From contig CM075101.1 of the NCBI GenBank assembly GCA_037576195.1, forward strand, positions 2,666,001-2,730,000: a stretch of 64,000 bases of DNA. The letters run 5' to 3'. The position numbers and the translations under genes are program-made. Under the pieces are notes generated by a model, which did no database searches, had not been told where the DNA came from, and saw only the letters and a program-made list of their open reading frames with translations. Shown here piece by piece: positions 46,321-58,452 of the stretch. This DNA is from Phytoseiulus persimilis (Eukaryota; Arthropoda; Arachnida; Mesostigmata; Phytoseiidae). Within the stretch, counting starts at the first letter, position 1. Each line of letters starts with the position of its first letter.

Positions 46321-47043
46321 TCAAGCGGACTTGGTTTCGAATACTTCGCTATGAGGGGCATCAGATTGAGGTTCCGCCCCGGTCATCACCGAGGGTCGAT
46401 ACGCTACGCCATTGGGGCAGCTGGACCCCAAACTAAGCAGTATCTTTCTCGGTTGAGTATTCGGAAATAGCCTGGCTGTCTTGAGCCACTCGGCTTCGAT
46501 TCCCTGCCAAAACTCAAGCATCGGTAAGATCCAATCTTCATTCGAGAATCGACTCAATGAAACTGAACAACGATGTGTTCTAGTCACTGATTCCGGCAGT
46601 GATCTCTGAACCCCAGCGGACTTACCCTCCCAAGAATCAACGATGCGTTCCAGAGAATTGTTGACGTTATACACCGGATTCGACAGGCATACGGGCATAA
46701 TGCGTACGTTTGACGAAGCGTCTTGGCTGTTCTTCAGGCGAGACGCGCTTGTGATTGTGAACACGAATTCCCATGAAAGAAGCAGGCATTCGAATTCGAA
46801 TTGGTCTCTGGAAAAAATAAAAGGGAGCTCAATTTTCGCTGGTTTGCATGGCTGACTGGGCAGAAGGGCTCTCGGCGGTTTAGGATTCATCGATGCCTTA
46901 GAATTATACGGACGCATGTATTCGCATTGGGATCGTCTTGTTGTAATTTTTGTACGTGATGCAGATTGTCTCTTGGGCGTTCTGAACTCAGGGATATGAT
47001 AACCTCGGAACGGCCAGGCACTCCTCAATGAGTTCGAGAGCAT
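46321..47043 (-). CDS. Hypothetical protein, 240 aa
   Basis: This is an uninterrupted minus-strand frame from an ATG (47041-47043). It is basic and Ser-rich at the start, with a mid-part containing FECLLLSWEFVFTITSASRL and NNSLERIVDSWEGKSAG and a later EDWILPMLEFWQGIEAEWLK. No signal peptide, domain or repeat is evident. Its 3' end lies next to the G- and C-rich repeat block. A frame this long is unlikely by chance in balanced sequence, but no function can be given. Confidence 0.3.
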   Translation of the reverse strand: MLSNSLRSAWPFRGYHIPEFRTPKRQSASRTKITTRRSQCEYMRPYNSKASMNPKPPRALLPSQPCKPAKIELPFIFSRDQFEFECLLLSWEFVFTITSASRLKNSQDASSNVRIMPVCLSNPVYNVNNSLERIVDSWEGKSAGVQRSLPESVTRTHRCSVSLSRFSNEDWILPMLEFWQGIEAEWLKTARLFPNTQPRKILLSLGSSCPNGVAYRPSVMTGAEPQSDAPHSEVFETKSA

Positions 47044-48250
47044 CTGTCAAGGGACATTTTACTGCGACCTTGTTTGTCGAGGCATCGTCAGCCGGCATCC
47101 ATAAGATGAAAGCGTTTTGTTTCTTACGGCTGGTGAAGAGGAGCGCTTTGGCTGCAGGGACCGCTCTGACTCACTCTTTGCCATGGTTGACGAGCGCAGG
47201 AAGAGGTCGGCTATCACCTTAGGCTTTTTAGAGAGTCCTCTCCTGAAGCTGATCATTGCCGGAGTCTGAAGAGGTTCAACCCTGCTTGGAAGCATTCGAT
47301 CATGCTTCCTGTAACGCTGGGATGGTAAACATAGCGATAGGTTCGATAGCGTCCCGTCGAACAGCCTCCGTGCAGTAATTGTAGAGGTTTGCTGCGCCGT
47401 TGTCGCCCTCGCCACGGTGCTTCTCAAAACGCGGTTTCGAATGCAGCCGAAAAAGCAGATATCATTCCCTGTCAGTGTAAAACCGAGATCGTTTTATTTG
47501 GACACATGTTCGATCAACCCGTAAGCGAGAGGCTCCGTCTACGGGATTCCATCGCCCTCATCTTCGAAAGATTGATGACGAGGTCTAGATTTCTGATAAG
47601 CTCCTCCACGGATGTGAAGCGGTACGGAGAATGAATCTTATTCGGCTTGGAAGATCCTGCCGTCGGCACCATTGTCACTGTGGTATGCGGCTCCCGGATC
47701 CCTCTCGGTTGCACGGTCAACGGGGTCGGTCCGATATTGTCACCCTGTGCTTTCCCCATAGTTTGCACGGAGGGGACGTCGTCAATGACAATGAGATTGG
47801 GATGGAGCATGGCTGCGATCAGGCGTAGCATGGCCTCCTCAATCCCATACGAGGGGGCACTTGCTCATACTCAGGCGAGCTGGGGTTCCATCCGACGAGC
47901 ACGGGCTGTCATCGAATACCTGTCCTGCCGGAAGCCGTGCTACTCTGACGGTATCCTGAGCTACGAGAGGGGGGGGGGGGACGTGCGGTTCCGAACGTTT
48001 TCCCGCACATTAGCCTCCCTGTCATTCTCCAAACTTCTAGCAATGAGGAATGATTTCAGTCTATGTACAGGGTGATAGCTGAGCCACGACCATGGTTGCC
48101 CATCTTTTGGCCGTAACTCATCCACTGGTAGTTATTTTTCAGCACTTTTTTTCAACTTCCATAATGTTCCGAAAGACGCGTATTTTTCCGTTATGTTTCC
48201 AGTTTCCCCTTCGGTGTTAATTTGAGAGCTTGTCGAAGTCGACTCCCCAC
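47044..48250. other. No recognised gene
   Basis: Minus frames at 47059-47427 and 47514-47831 and plus frames at 47389-47634 and 47647-48075 overlap. A G run interrupts 47968-47979. Nothing is identifiable. Confidence 0.35.
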
Positions 48251-48671
48251 TCAAGGGGGAAGGTTCTGACTTGTACAGCTCCGATCCCAACCAGATGGAT
48301 TGCGATCATTAGGGCCTACTAGATACATGAAAATCGGCCGTTCGTACGGTTCCTCGACCTCCTCAACGTACACAGAATCTTTTTTCGCGAACTTCTTCAC
48401 CGTTGACACGATGTAAGCCGCTAGTTTTATTCTCAATCTCCCGGGCATCTTCTTGAGCACTTGGTGCGATATGGAGGGACTGCAGCTGTTGCTGGATCAG
48501 CGACACCAATGTATTGAATCTGAGCGGCATCACAGTGACTGCTTCAACGACTTTCCTACTTTCGAACAAGGATCTCACAAAAGCTCCAGCTAATGCCGCG
48601 GAAAAAGGACAGAGCGCGCGCAGAGAGGAGTCAACTTGTTCATGAAAATGGAACCAGGGCTTCGGTGGCAC
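48251..48671 (-). CDS. Possible coding segment in two frames
   Basis: One frame (48671 down to 48363) contains MPLRFNTLVSLIQQQLQSLH. The other (48460 down to 48251) contains LKKMPGRLRIKLAAYIVSTV and YVEEVEEPYERPIFMYLVGP. They overlap for about 100 bases in different phases, so either a frameshift or a splice joins them, or only one is real. No family is recognised. Confidence 0.2.
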
Positions 48672-50026
48672 CCCCGTCGCGTGGCTCGATTTTCAGGACA
48701 TGGCCTCGTAGCAGGAGCCTCACACAATGATTTTCAGAGCTTGCTCGGCCTTGGCTCCCACGAATCGGGATCGGAGTTTTACGATTCAGAACCTTCCCTT
48801 ATTAGAGGAAGGCAGAACCCGAACGCAGATACTCAAGCTCGTCGGCGACTCGGATGAGAGTGTAGAGCGTGTCGCTCGAAAACAGTGGTCGCGGAAAGAG
48901 GATTTCAATTGTCCACCCAGGAAACCACGGGTCATTCCGAGGGGCGACAGCAAAGGAGGCAATCGGAGTGTGAATTTTCTTCGAGTTCTCCAAGTTCGCG
49001 CTGGATTAAGTTGGAGCAGAACGTAAACGGCACGGATCCATTGAGAATGGGCGGTTTGCGAGCCTGTTGAAGTTGGGGATCAAGGAAGAGTGAAGAGTCG
49101 ACTCCGACGTGCCGTCGAATCGAAAATTCACAACCGACTCTTGGAAACAAACTAGGGTAATACGCGTCCTCTGAAGAAGGATATCGGAGAAAAAAAGCAC
49201 CGAACAAGTGCTTCTATCGGCTTACTCATGACGAAGAGGAGAGCAACCCTGATCGCGGCCCAGCTCACAGCAATCGCCCCGTTCTTCCACGGCAATGTCG
49301 CTTCCAATTAATTTTCTAATCGCTCTGTCTCCAAGGCCGACGATGGGGTTCCATCATCGCTCTAGTGAATTTGTTCGGAATGCTCTCAGGGCTGAATGCG
49401 GCGGAGGTCTTTCCTAGAACCTTTCAGGGGTCTCTCCACGCACTCCGTGTCATTTTCTCATCGCCTCGCTCATCGAATTTGATGCGTTCTCGTCCCAAGA
49501 GACGTCCTTGGAACCGGCTTTGTCGTGAGTACGAGTAGCAAAATCCGATTCCTAGTCTCCATCGCGCGAGGGTTGCTCGACGAGCTCGATAGCAGTCTTT
49601 GTCATGCTATGTTTTGCTGAATAGGCTCGGTCTTGGTGCGCACTGAGATGGCTTCCAAAACGCTCAGATGCCCTTGAGTCATGAATTCCAACAGCTCACA
49701 ATCTACCGCGTCCACTACCGCGAAGATTTAGGGAAAGTTGGGAGGAAGCTCGTTTTCCGAAGGCTGTCATTACTCATTACATACGATTTTAAATCGTCAT
49801 GATTAGGGTTGCTCAGAGGAGGCGAATAGGTGCAGACTTCGAGGCATCGGATCGTTTACTGTGATTGGGGCCGGATCCCTCAATCGCCGGAAGAATGATT
49901 CGAGTTCCAGCGATCTCCCATGCTTTCGTTCTCCGTTTCCCTTCGATTTCCCTGTACACCACTCCATCATCGCAGCCCTGACACGGTGCGGGGCTGGCGT
50001 ATCAGCGTCCATGTCGCCTATCCGTT

Positions 50027-50380
50027 TTGTTTACCGTAAAGTCGCAACCGAGTGGAACGAATACTCATGATTTTGGCCGAGATTTCCAAACCACAAGCAG
50101 TCCGCGAGTGATCGGAGCGAAGCCGAAGTCGGAAGAGGGCAGCCCCGGATCAGGGGCAAAGCTAACGGGTATCCTCGTTAACGAACGTTCGCCGTTAACG
50201 AACTCTGAGGGAATGAACGACGCAAAAATTTCATCCGATTCTGCGCATAAAAAACGCAGTAACGCGTTATCGTTCGTACCAATTGAGACGCCTCTACTCG
50301 AAGACGACCTGGCGGGAAGAATGAGGAGAACCGCAAAGTACGAACCGCAGCTAGGAGGCTCGTGTCGGATGACTCACTAG
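50027..50380 (+). CDS. Possible exon of a Ser/Lys-rich protein
   Basis: The frame is open for 117 codons without an early ATG and ends in a stop at 50378-50380. It reads like a disordered segment (SPRVIGAKPKSEEGSPGSGA, then RSNALSFVPIETPLLEDD). Other frames are less open here. A local palindromic stretch (gttaacgaacgttcgccgtt) lies at about 50177. The product is not recognised. Confidence 0.3.
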   Translation: MFTVKSQPSGTNTHDFGRDFQTTSSPRVIGAKPKSEEGSPGSGAKLTGILVNERSPLTNSEGMNDAKISSDSAHKKRSNALSFVPIETPLLEDDLAGRMRRTAKYEPQLGGSCRMTH

Positions 50381-50486
50381 ATCTAGGAGGTGCTCGACCG
50401 CCACGAACGGGAGGACAGGCCTCTCAGAGGAGCAGGCTCCACGATCTGAATCGCAACTTTCATCTAGCAGCCATTCTTTCGGATGG

Positions 50487-50681
50487 ATGATCTCAGGAGC
50501 AGCGTATGCTTTTCAACAGATTCTCGCTCCCGACAATCACTTTCGGGTCGGAGTAATTCAGGAGGAAGCTTTCAAAATATCATCTTGCGCCGAAGCAATG
50601 GAATTAAGGGCGTTCCGTACTGTGTTGCTGCGCGCTCGGCGCTGGGCAAGCTTAACGCAGCGAAAATTCGCTTTCCGCTAA
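50487..50681 (+). CDS. Possible last exon, unknown
   Basis: The frame reads GAAYAFQQILAPDNHFRVGV then IQEEAFKISSCAEAMELRAF and stops at 50679-50681. An acceptor-like tttcatctag lies at about 50467. A second plus frame over the same bases is also open. The family is unknown. Confidence 0.22.
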   Translation: MISGAAYAFQQILAPDNHFRVGVIQEEAFKISSCAEAMELRAFRTVLLRARRWASLTQRKFAFR

Positions 50682-51359
50682 GGGTATTATGTTTGTGGAG
50701 CGCCTTGAGAAAGCTGACCGAATGAAAATCTTCGAAATACACCCGGGAATTGTATATAGAAATGAGAGCCAGAAACGATGGTGTTTCGAGCTTCGTTCGG
50801 AAATGTGATGATTCTCATGAACGAAACCACGAATTACTCGACGACTAGAATCTACGCGCCGGACTGGATGAACCAGCACTCCGATCAAAGCGACTCCTTC
50901 TGATTCCATCGTAGTTCGCTCGTCTGGAAGAGGAATCCCGCGGTCATGAGTTACAACGCGAAAACCCCTCCATATCCAGGAACGAGGAAGTTGAGCATTC
51001 TTCCATGAGCGGTTGATTTGAAACCGGAACCGAATCGAATTGGTTCGGCGGTTCGGAGCGCTCGGCAACCAAGCTCGATATCCCAGTTGTCAGGTTTCGC
51101 ATACGGGCGCGTCTGTTTTTCCAGCATGGGACGCACTCGCGGATGATGACAATGACTGTTGACCGAGGGTTTTGTTGAGATACTGATAGTTAGAAAAGAC
51201 ATTTCAGGTAGGATAGTCACACTGAAGTGACCTCACCGTGTCGTGGCGAACATTGGCGAAATATTCTGACACCAACCCGCTACTCTCAGCGCCAGACCGC
51301 AACACAACTTGGTGAGGGGCCGTTCAGTATCCCCTGGAGCGAATGAGAGCATCGTCCCT

Positions 51360-51869
51360 TTAATCTTGGAGGCCATCTAGCTCCTGAAATTCGATCTCCG
51401 AAAAAAATTGGAAACCCGCACCGGGCGTGAAATGATAAACAACAAGGCCATAGACCGGAGCGGAATGCTCGTCCGATGCCTGTCTTCTACACTCCGGCGA
51501 GAATGAGGCGGCGGAGCGGTCGACCGTGAAACCTCCCTTTTCTCGCGCAAAAACGGGAGTCGCTTCGCTGGTGACCCGTCGAGGGGCAGCGAGTCGACGA
51601 ACTCCGAATTCCAGCTCTGCCATGCTCATCAAATTTTGGTTCCATACTCTCATCGTTAGCTTGGATTTGCGATCGGGGAAGACTCATCGAGGATCCACGG
51701 TCTGCTCACACTCCAAACAGAGCCGCTCTGGAGAACGGACAGTATCTTCCGCTCGCGCCATCAATTTCCATCGCTGCCGGACGGCAGTGGTGACATTCTG
51801 TAACTCAGGGGATGCCCTGTGACGCTGTGTCAAATTATTGAGGTCTTGTAGGATGGGTAGGGCTGGCAT
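51360..51869 (-). CDS. Possible two-exon gene on the minus strand
   Basis: A first block has an ATG preceded by an in-frame TAA (MPALPILQDLNNLTQRHRAS). It leads to a donor (gt|gtgagcag) and, after a 50-base intron, to an acceptor (atccaag). In matching phase this continues as NDESMEPKFDEHGRAGIRSS to a stop at 51487-51489. An alternative frame over the second block (MRVWNQNLMSMAELEFGVRR, then GLVVYHFTPGAGFQFFSEIE) is longer and more protein-like but needs a weaker donor. The product is not recognised. Confidence 0.28.
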
Positions 51870-53456
51870 TTATCGTGGCGGAATTTCCGAGATTTTCGGC
51901 TCTGTATGACGAAAATTGCGTTGGCGCTGAATTTTGCTCCAATTCTCCTTGGATACCAAGAACGATTCTACGTAAGAGTCCCGTGACATCGAGAGGACCG
52001 AATCTCGAAGAATAACGACGAATGGAAGCGATCGGCCGAAAGCGAGCCTCGGATTGATGTCGTGAGGGGTCAGTGGGATCGCACTGAGTTGAGACGTATG
52101 CCCACTCTTTCTCTCTCTCTCTCTATTTCCGTGTATTATACTTCGGAATGTATGCTTGTGTTCCGTCCGAATGTAAGTGGAGCGGAGACCTTCGAAAACC
52201 ACTGCCTGGACTTGACGCTGATAGGCTCTCACAAGCCGAACCCGTCGCGCTCCGCCTTGACAGCAGCTATGACCGAAGGGGCTACGGCTTTGTAAAAAGC
52301 TCTGAAGCCGTTCTACTCCGCTTAAGGTTGTGCCCGCGTGGAACGGTCGAGAACTGGTGGCAAGAGTACAGGCTCTGCCCCCACCCATCAGCCGCTCGCT
52401 TCCATGAGACCGGTCGTTAATGAGATCGATGTCGAACTAGAGCCCGCGGTTCCGCCCATTTCCGGCCAGAATGCCGCAACGAAAGTCCAGCCCTAATCAT
52501 GGGGTACATGTAGGATGACAACTCGGTCCAGTGAAGGAAACATGATCTCAACAAGCGGAGCTATTATTGAACTCTGGAAGCTTACAACAAAACACCGGTG
52601 CAACAGACTCGAAGAGAAGACATCTCTAACAGATTTCAGAGTATAGCCCAGCCCCTCTAGAGAGCAAGTGAAGAAAAATTGTGGCCCACGTTGGATCGAC
52701 AGAGGCGGGTCGATTCCGAGGAGAGCCAGGAGCTTTAGCGGAATTTCGACATATCGAATCGATTGCTCAGATATCGCTGGAGAGGGTAAACTGCTGAAAG
52801 CTAGCCACGGCGTCAGATGCTAAAGGCAGCTGCCGTAAACAGCTGCGCCATTCCGGGGAGCGTCTATCCGTGGAGAGGGAGCAATTGACCGAGGTTAGTC
52901 TGCTGCATTGACGAGGCGCTCGGCGTCATTCTAGGATACTTCGTACGATATAGATATTGGCGACTGAGGGAGGATTATTCGTCAAGTCTACGCCACCCTG
53001 GACGCGCAGCGTTTTTCGGATGCTTTCCAGCGTAAAATTCCGTTAGTTATCGAAGGCTGTTCATTCGCGACAGCTAGGGACAAGTCTCTCTGCTGTTCGC
53101 TGACGACCGATGCGTCTCGGGCCCAGCGTCTATCCCAGTGCTCATCTCGTCTTGCGGTGGAAACTCGAAGCGCTCTTCGAGTGCGTCGGAGGGATCCTGT
53201 TCGAGTGTTAATCTGCCTGTTCAATCTGAGCGTACGGGCCGGAGTCGCTCGGGGGGATTGCCACACTTTTTCGGAATTTCAACTTGCAACAATGATCACG
53301 TTCTGGATTATCCCTTTACGGTTGCGCGATACTTCGTGAATTCTCTCCATCAAATAAATTCTCACGGGGAACCCATTGCTCATTTTGATAGTGAGCCCTA
53401 GCCATTGAAGATGAAGTCGTGTATTCATTTATTCGTCATTTCGAAACACCTCATCG
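51870..53456. other. No recognised gene
   Basis: Overlapping frames lie on both strands around 51870-52400, including a short CT microsatellite near 52106-52125. From 52420 to 53000 almost nothing is open. No element was identified. Confidence 0.4.
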
Positions 53457-54123
53457 ATGTATCTCTACGCGGAAACCTGCCGCGAATGTGTGTCGCAAGA
53501 CTTTCCTCAAGTGAGCGAACTCGTGTCTCGCCATCAAATGTCCTGGAATCGACTCGCCGGGATACTCCGACTTGTCTGCAAACTCCACAGCGCCAGTTTC
53601 GACCACGACGAGTTTCGCAGCGTTCGAGCCCAACACTATTACAGGTGCGTTCAATTGGCAACCTTATTCGCGCCCGGGCCTGTCCAGAAGGTGTTGGAAC
53701 ACAATCAATCGGACTCAGCAAAACGCTTCGCAAAGCGAGCAGTCCAGTATTCCGCTGAACAGGGCGAACTCGTGAACCTGCTCTACGATGAGAACAGCGA
53801 TTACGTGTGAGTGACTGAATATTTGCGCCAAATTCTAGATCCGCATAGCTTTGATGACAATATTTCCTCCAAGGGTCCTGCACCAAACTGTCCGAATCCA
53901 CTAAGAGAAGATTCTGGATTTTTTGAACAAATTCGTCTCGTTAGCTGATCTCGATAGTGAATTCCGCGAGGCAGCTGACACATTCATCGCGTTCATCAAT
54001 TACAACGAGGTGGTGCTCCTGAATCGACAAAAAATCCAGTTCTCGAACTCCTCAAGGAAGGGATCGATTAGGAACCTGAAGAGTCGTCGAGAAAGATGGA
54101 GTTATTTCGATTCCGCACAATAG
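53457..54123 (+). CDS. Possible two-exon helical protein
   Basis: The first block (MYLYAETCRECVSQDFPQVS, then VQYSAEQGELVNLLYDENSD) runs to a donor at 53805 or 53807. The second block (KILDFLNKFVSLADLDSEFR, then FIAFINYNEV) begins near 53908 and stops at 54121-54123. Using the donor at 53805 the phases agree (intron about 103 bases), but the better-scoring gtgagt at 53807 breaks the frame. A minus-strand frame (53425-53901) also spans the first block. The product is unknown. Confidence 0.28.
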
Positions 54124-57100
54124 AGGGAAAACCTACATATATCCCCTTCTCGAACCAGTTTTGCATGTGAATAATGAAATGACTCATCCTATCGGTTGCT
54201 CGCTGTATGCTGGAATGACATTCGATATTGGTTTCCGATTCCGGCCTTGATGACTTCAGGGTCTTGCTCCGTTTCCTTGAGCCGGTGGTTTCCAGAGGGA
54301 GAGATCGTCGTAGTTCTCAATAGGTGTCACGGACACATGTCTCTCTTGGGTCGTTCTTCACTCGGACAATCGGCTCCTAGAATTCCTAAGTTGACTTAGG
54401 GTAAGTGCGTCCCAGAGACTGGATCGAACTCACTGCTGGGATGGGTGGTCGCCCGGAACCTCATAGATGGTGTTGTCGGCGTCCTCGAAGACATGAAAAC
54501 CGTCGAATGGAGGATTAATGCGCTCGAAGCATGTTCGACGAAGGAGGTCGAACATTCCTGCTACGTCGGACGACATTCTTACCCAACGAATCAGCTTGGT
54601 TTCGCTCTCAGCGTGCCTACATGGGAATCGATTGGAACACACGGGCATTTGTCCTGCAGGGCTTTCGTAATTCACTATCATTTGTGTCAAGCTCGGTTTA
54701 CCCCGTCTCCCTCATCGCTACTCAAGTATTTTTAGAAGGGCTCGAATGTGGCGAGGGGCACACTGACAGTGATTCGAGCCCTCGCGAGAAACAGCTCGAA
54801 CATCCTCGACCCTCGAACTCCCAACTGGCCGCATTTCCAACAATAGAGTGTTCTCTCTGTTTATGGCTTTCATCGAATACCATGCCTCTTGATCTCGGCC
54901 TCCCATGACCGGATCCCCCATACCGTGGAAGGAGAGCGCTTCCCCGCTCCTGCCTTGGTAATCGTGGCCTTGGTCGCTACCTTGCAACATCTTGGAGCGA
55001 TTTAACTACCACCACGGGAACCCGGATCGCGAGCTCGGGTCTGAGAAACTCTTCCTTGCAAAGCGTCTCCGGGGGTCCGATATGGAAGCTTCAAGTTTCA
55101 TTCTTCTAAGAGATCTCCAACCGGAGCATTGGTTTCGAAACACATGTTCTACGCGGATTATTATGATGAGACGGAGGGCGTCGGATGAATTATTTGCGCC
55201 AGGAACAGTATTTGCGGATGAGTGACAATAAAGCTCTGTGCTCACGCTGCAAAATGTCTCAGGGCAAGAGTTAGTTCGGTCGAGCGCTGAATACGCGATA
55301 GCCTCCTGGAACTCTCGGACGAGCTTCAGCCGCAGTCAGCCGAAGTCCGTAGATACCGTTATGCCGAAGGTTGAAAATGTCGTGGAAGTGTTTTCATCGT
55401 CAATCCGATATGCAGCTTATCCGCCATTGATGCTTTCCTGCCAATTGATCGGTCACATCTAGGGCCGACGGAAGGACAGGCCGCGAATTCCGACTCCTGG
55501 CGCGTGCGATTCTTCAAGGTTCTCGATAAGAACGATCATTTCACTTTGAATAGAGGGGGGAGACGAGTTGCGTTAGAGCATGTATGAATGAAACGGGTCG
55601 AGCGATACCGCAGCCGTGGGTTCGCGTTTCGTTATCAGTGTAGTTCCGGAATCTCTCCTCGGAGTCCACTTGGTGCTCGTCTATCGATGAGGACCAATGA
55701 TTCGAGAATTCGCGTGGTTCCGTGCCGCAGTGCATCATTGGCTATCTCTACCGGATTGGCCTTCAGATTTAGCAGATCAACAAATTGAGGGTTTTGACAT
55801 AACAGAGGACTCTCCCAGCTCGTGGATGTTCCGAACGACGGACGATGTCGCGACCGTTGGAACCCGCGTGAACAATCACAAAGAAGCTTGACATCTCGTT
55901 CATCTGCATGTAATTTCGTGGGCTCCATGAGACACTGCCAGCTCCGGGAACGGGGCGTCGCGACGCGTGGCATTGCACAATTCATCACCTTTGTGCAGCC
56001 CTGATTAGGGTGGAACAGTGCTTTCTTTTTATACTTATGATAATGCCAACAGGAGCAACACCGCTGCTGTCCCCTGTGAGTTGTCTCTGAATACAGCCAG
56101 GATATGCTGAGTCAACTATATAACACCCGAGCTCATATAGGTCTCCGGTGAGAGCCTTGTGTTCCCTGCGTAAATTTTCGACGTCGCGGCTGCACTTCCT
56201 CGAGTGACTGTCGCAACTCTTCCGCATTCATCTCGGGTTCAGTGAACCTGTTTTCCCGTTGCATTTCGCGGACGGCTGCGATTCCGCCTGCGAGGTTTAC
56301 CAAGCCCACATCAACGGCCCATCATTCTCTCGCAGACGACAAGCGAAGATGCATGAGAGCCTCTCTTCGCTTCTTGTTGACCTATGTATTGGCACGATTG
56401 AGAGCGATTCGAATACGCTTCTCGAGGGCCGTTCACGAGCTTGCTTTCAGGCATCTCACTGCAAAACTCTCCACGAGGGACTTGTAGGCCGGTGTCCAGC
56501 TTGTATTTCTTATGAAGGTTCAAGAATGACTCGAAGTCAGCCGAAAAATCCAAGCAGGTAGTACATTCTGTGCTACCGTGTTGTTTGCGTGAAAACGTCT
56601 CAGGTTCATGGGATAGCAGCGTTGGTGGCGTCAGAGCGTGTGAGCGATGTGAGAATGCGTATTGGACGGATGCTTCCAAGGATGAGGATGCTTCACGATG
56701 TCGGAGCTCGCAGTGGCTCGAGGCTGATTCTGTTTCTGGTCATTTTCACTTGAGTTTCGTATCGCCTGATGAGAAGTGGATAATCTATGCAAATTCGATG
56801 ATAACAAGGTAGTGAGTCATGGAGAAGTTATAATAGAGATGTGGATCGACGGAGAGTTGAAGAGATGGTGGTCGCACTTTGTTCGTGTTTTCACTAAAAA
56901 TCTGGTTGAGCAATGGGCATCTCCAGCTCTTCGAAATCCGTTTGGCATCTTTCTTATTTCCACCATGCTTCAACGAAGTTTCCCGCGGTAGGTCTGTGCC
57001 ACAAGGCGTGCTCAGCTTTTGACCACTGCCGGATCTCCCAGGATATCTGAGGTTCAGGCTTTGTCTGTCTTTCGACTACGACGAATAGGCCCTAGCATAA

Positions 57101-57669
57101 GGGGACCAGCTCAGCTTTGAGCTGAATCCATGATTCGAACGTAACTCACCGCCCGAGACTTTCACTCTCGCATTGGGGATGGAATGAACGAAGTACATAC
57201 ACGATGAAAGCTTGTGAGCGAGCTCGTTTGGAATTCTTCTCGATCTCCTCCTCAATGGTTCGCCCTCATACGAAGCTGGTTCGTTATGTTGCAGTTTCCG
57301 GTTGCCTAGTTTGCACGTATGAACTCGATCGATCCTGCGATAAACTCATCGAAGATAGGGTAGTACTGTCGATCTATCTTCAGTACTAAGAGTCTAGTTC
57401 CAGGCGGATGGGAAATATTGGGTGTTTGCAAAAGGTCTGAGCGCTAAAAGACAGCTCATGACGTCGCTCCTTGAAATATGCGCGTTTTCAAAAAAAAAAA
57501 CGCTCCATCTTCCCCACCGAACGAGCTAGTTTCACAAGCCGCGTAGAAAATCGTACAGCCGGGTTCGAAGCCGAAGAAGGAATCGCCTAAGAGCGCGAAG
57601 CAATCCGAATTGATGTTCCACTGATTTGATTCCACTGGTTTGAAACTTCTGCGCCCGCGGAACCCACCA
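54124..57669. other. No recognised gene or element
   Basis: Many 60-125-codon frames overlap on both strands (for example 54430-54690 minus against 54531-54908 plus). None has a recognisable domain, and I found no phase-consistent exon pair, repeat or RNA gene. Confidence 0.4.
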
Positions 57670-58452
57670 ATGGTCTCGGGAGACAGGGAGGTTCTCCGAT
57701 CTTCAGCAATGAATCCAGAATTTCACTGTTTCACACACAGAACTCTTGAGCACAGACAACATCACACGAACGCGCCACCAAGGAGGCGGCTGTCCGCTTC
57801 TTCATGGGACTCTCGCTGGACGGCACCATCGCTGTTCAGTTCTCCAGCATATGCCCCAGGAAACCGAGTGCTCTCCTTGAAGCCGCTTGGAAGTGAATCG
57901 ATTCCCCAATTCATGATCAATGGGCTAGTACGGGATATTCATGAGAATGTCAATGATATGCAGTCAGTATTAATTCACGAGGGAATACGAATATCAGTGC
58001 GATGTTTTATCTGTTTGTACGTGATATACAGCTCAGATTTTGATTACGACAATGTTTTGCAGCAAGGAACTCTTCGGCCGCAGAAGGCGCTCATCGTCTT
58101 TTGCTCAGACAAAGTGGGTTTTTGGTTCGCCAGCTCTCCGAGATCGTGCGTTCCTGAGTCTCTCAGTGTCGTTGTAGATCGGTTGCCGCTTTCAGGCCAG
58201 GACTCCACTTTACTAATTCCGTTGGCTCATCAGACGAGGATCCACGCTCCTCGCGGCTGTGGAGCCCCAAGTTACGATTGCAGTATAAATCTCGCGGGAA
58301 TTCGAATCGAAACAATCGCATCCGCAACCGCCGATTTGATATCAAATATGCTCTACGTAGCTGCTCGGCTCCAAAGTTCATGGTTTTTCCCTCGAAAAAT
58401 TGTCTTGTGGAACCATACATATAGGTTGCAGGGTCTCCGATTAGTTCCATGA
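57670..58452 (+). CDS. Hypothetical protein, about 260 aa
   Basis: This is the longest uninterrupted frame in the window. The first ATG is at 57670 (MVSGDREVLRSSAMNPEFHC), and the frame itself is open from 57640. The N-terminal third is His, Arg and Ser rich. The middle has ENVNDMQSVLIHEGIRISVR followed by a short hydrophobic stretch (CFICLYVIY). The C-terminal third is mixed (GIRIETIASATADLISNMLY). No signal peptide or known motif is seen. The opposite strand is partly open (58163-58450). The length alone argues for coding, but it may be one exon of a larger gene. Confidence 0.3.
   Translation: MVSGDREVLRSSAMNPEFHCFTHRTLEHRQHHTNAPPRRRLSASSWDSRWTAPSLFSSPAYAPGNRVLSLKPLGSESIPQFMINGLVRDIHENVNDMQSVLIHEGIRISVRCFICLYVIYSSDFDYDNVLQQGTLRPQKALIVFCSDKVGFWFASSPRSCVPESLSVVVDRLPLSGQDSTLLIPLAHQTRIHAPRGCGAPSYDCSINLAGIRIETIASATADLISNMLYVAARLQSSWFFPRKIVLWNHTYRLQGLRLVP

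Noticed and set aside
48480..48560. RFNTLVSLIQQQLQSL recalling a dynein heavy-chain C-terminal block
   Set aside because: No neighbouring dynein motifs are present and the match is short and helical, easily obtained by chance.
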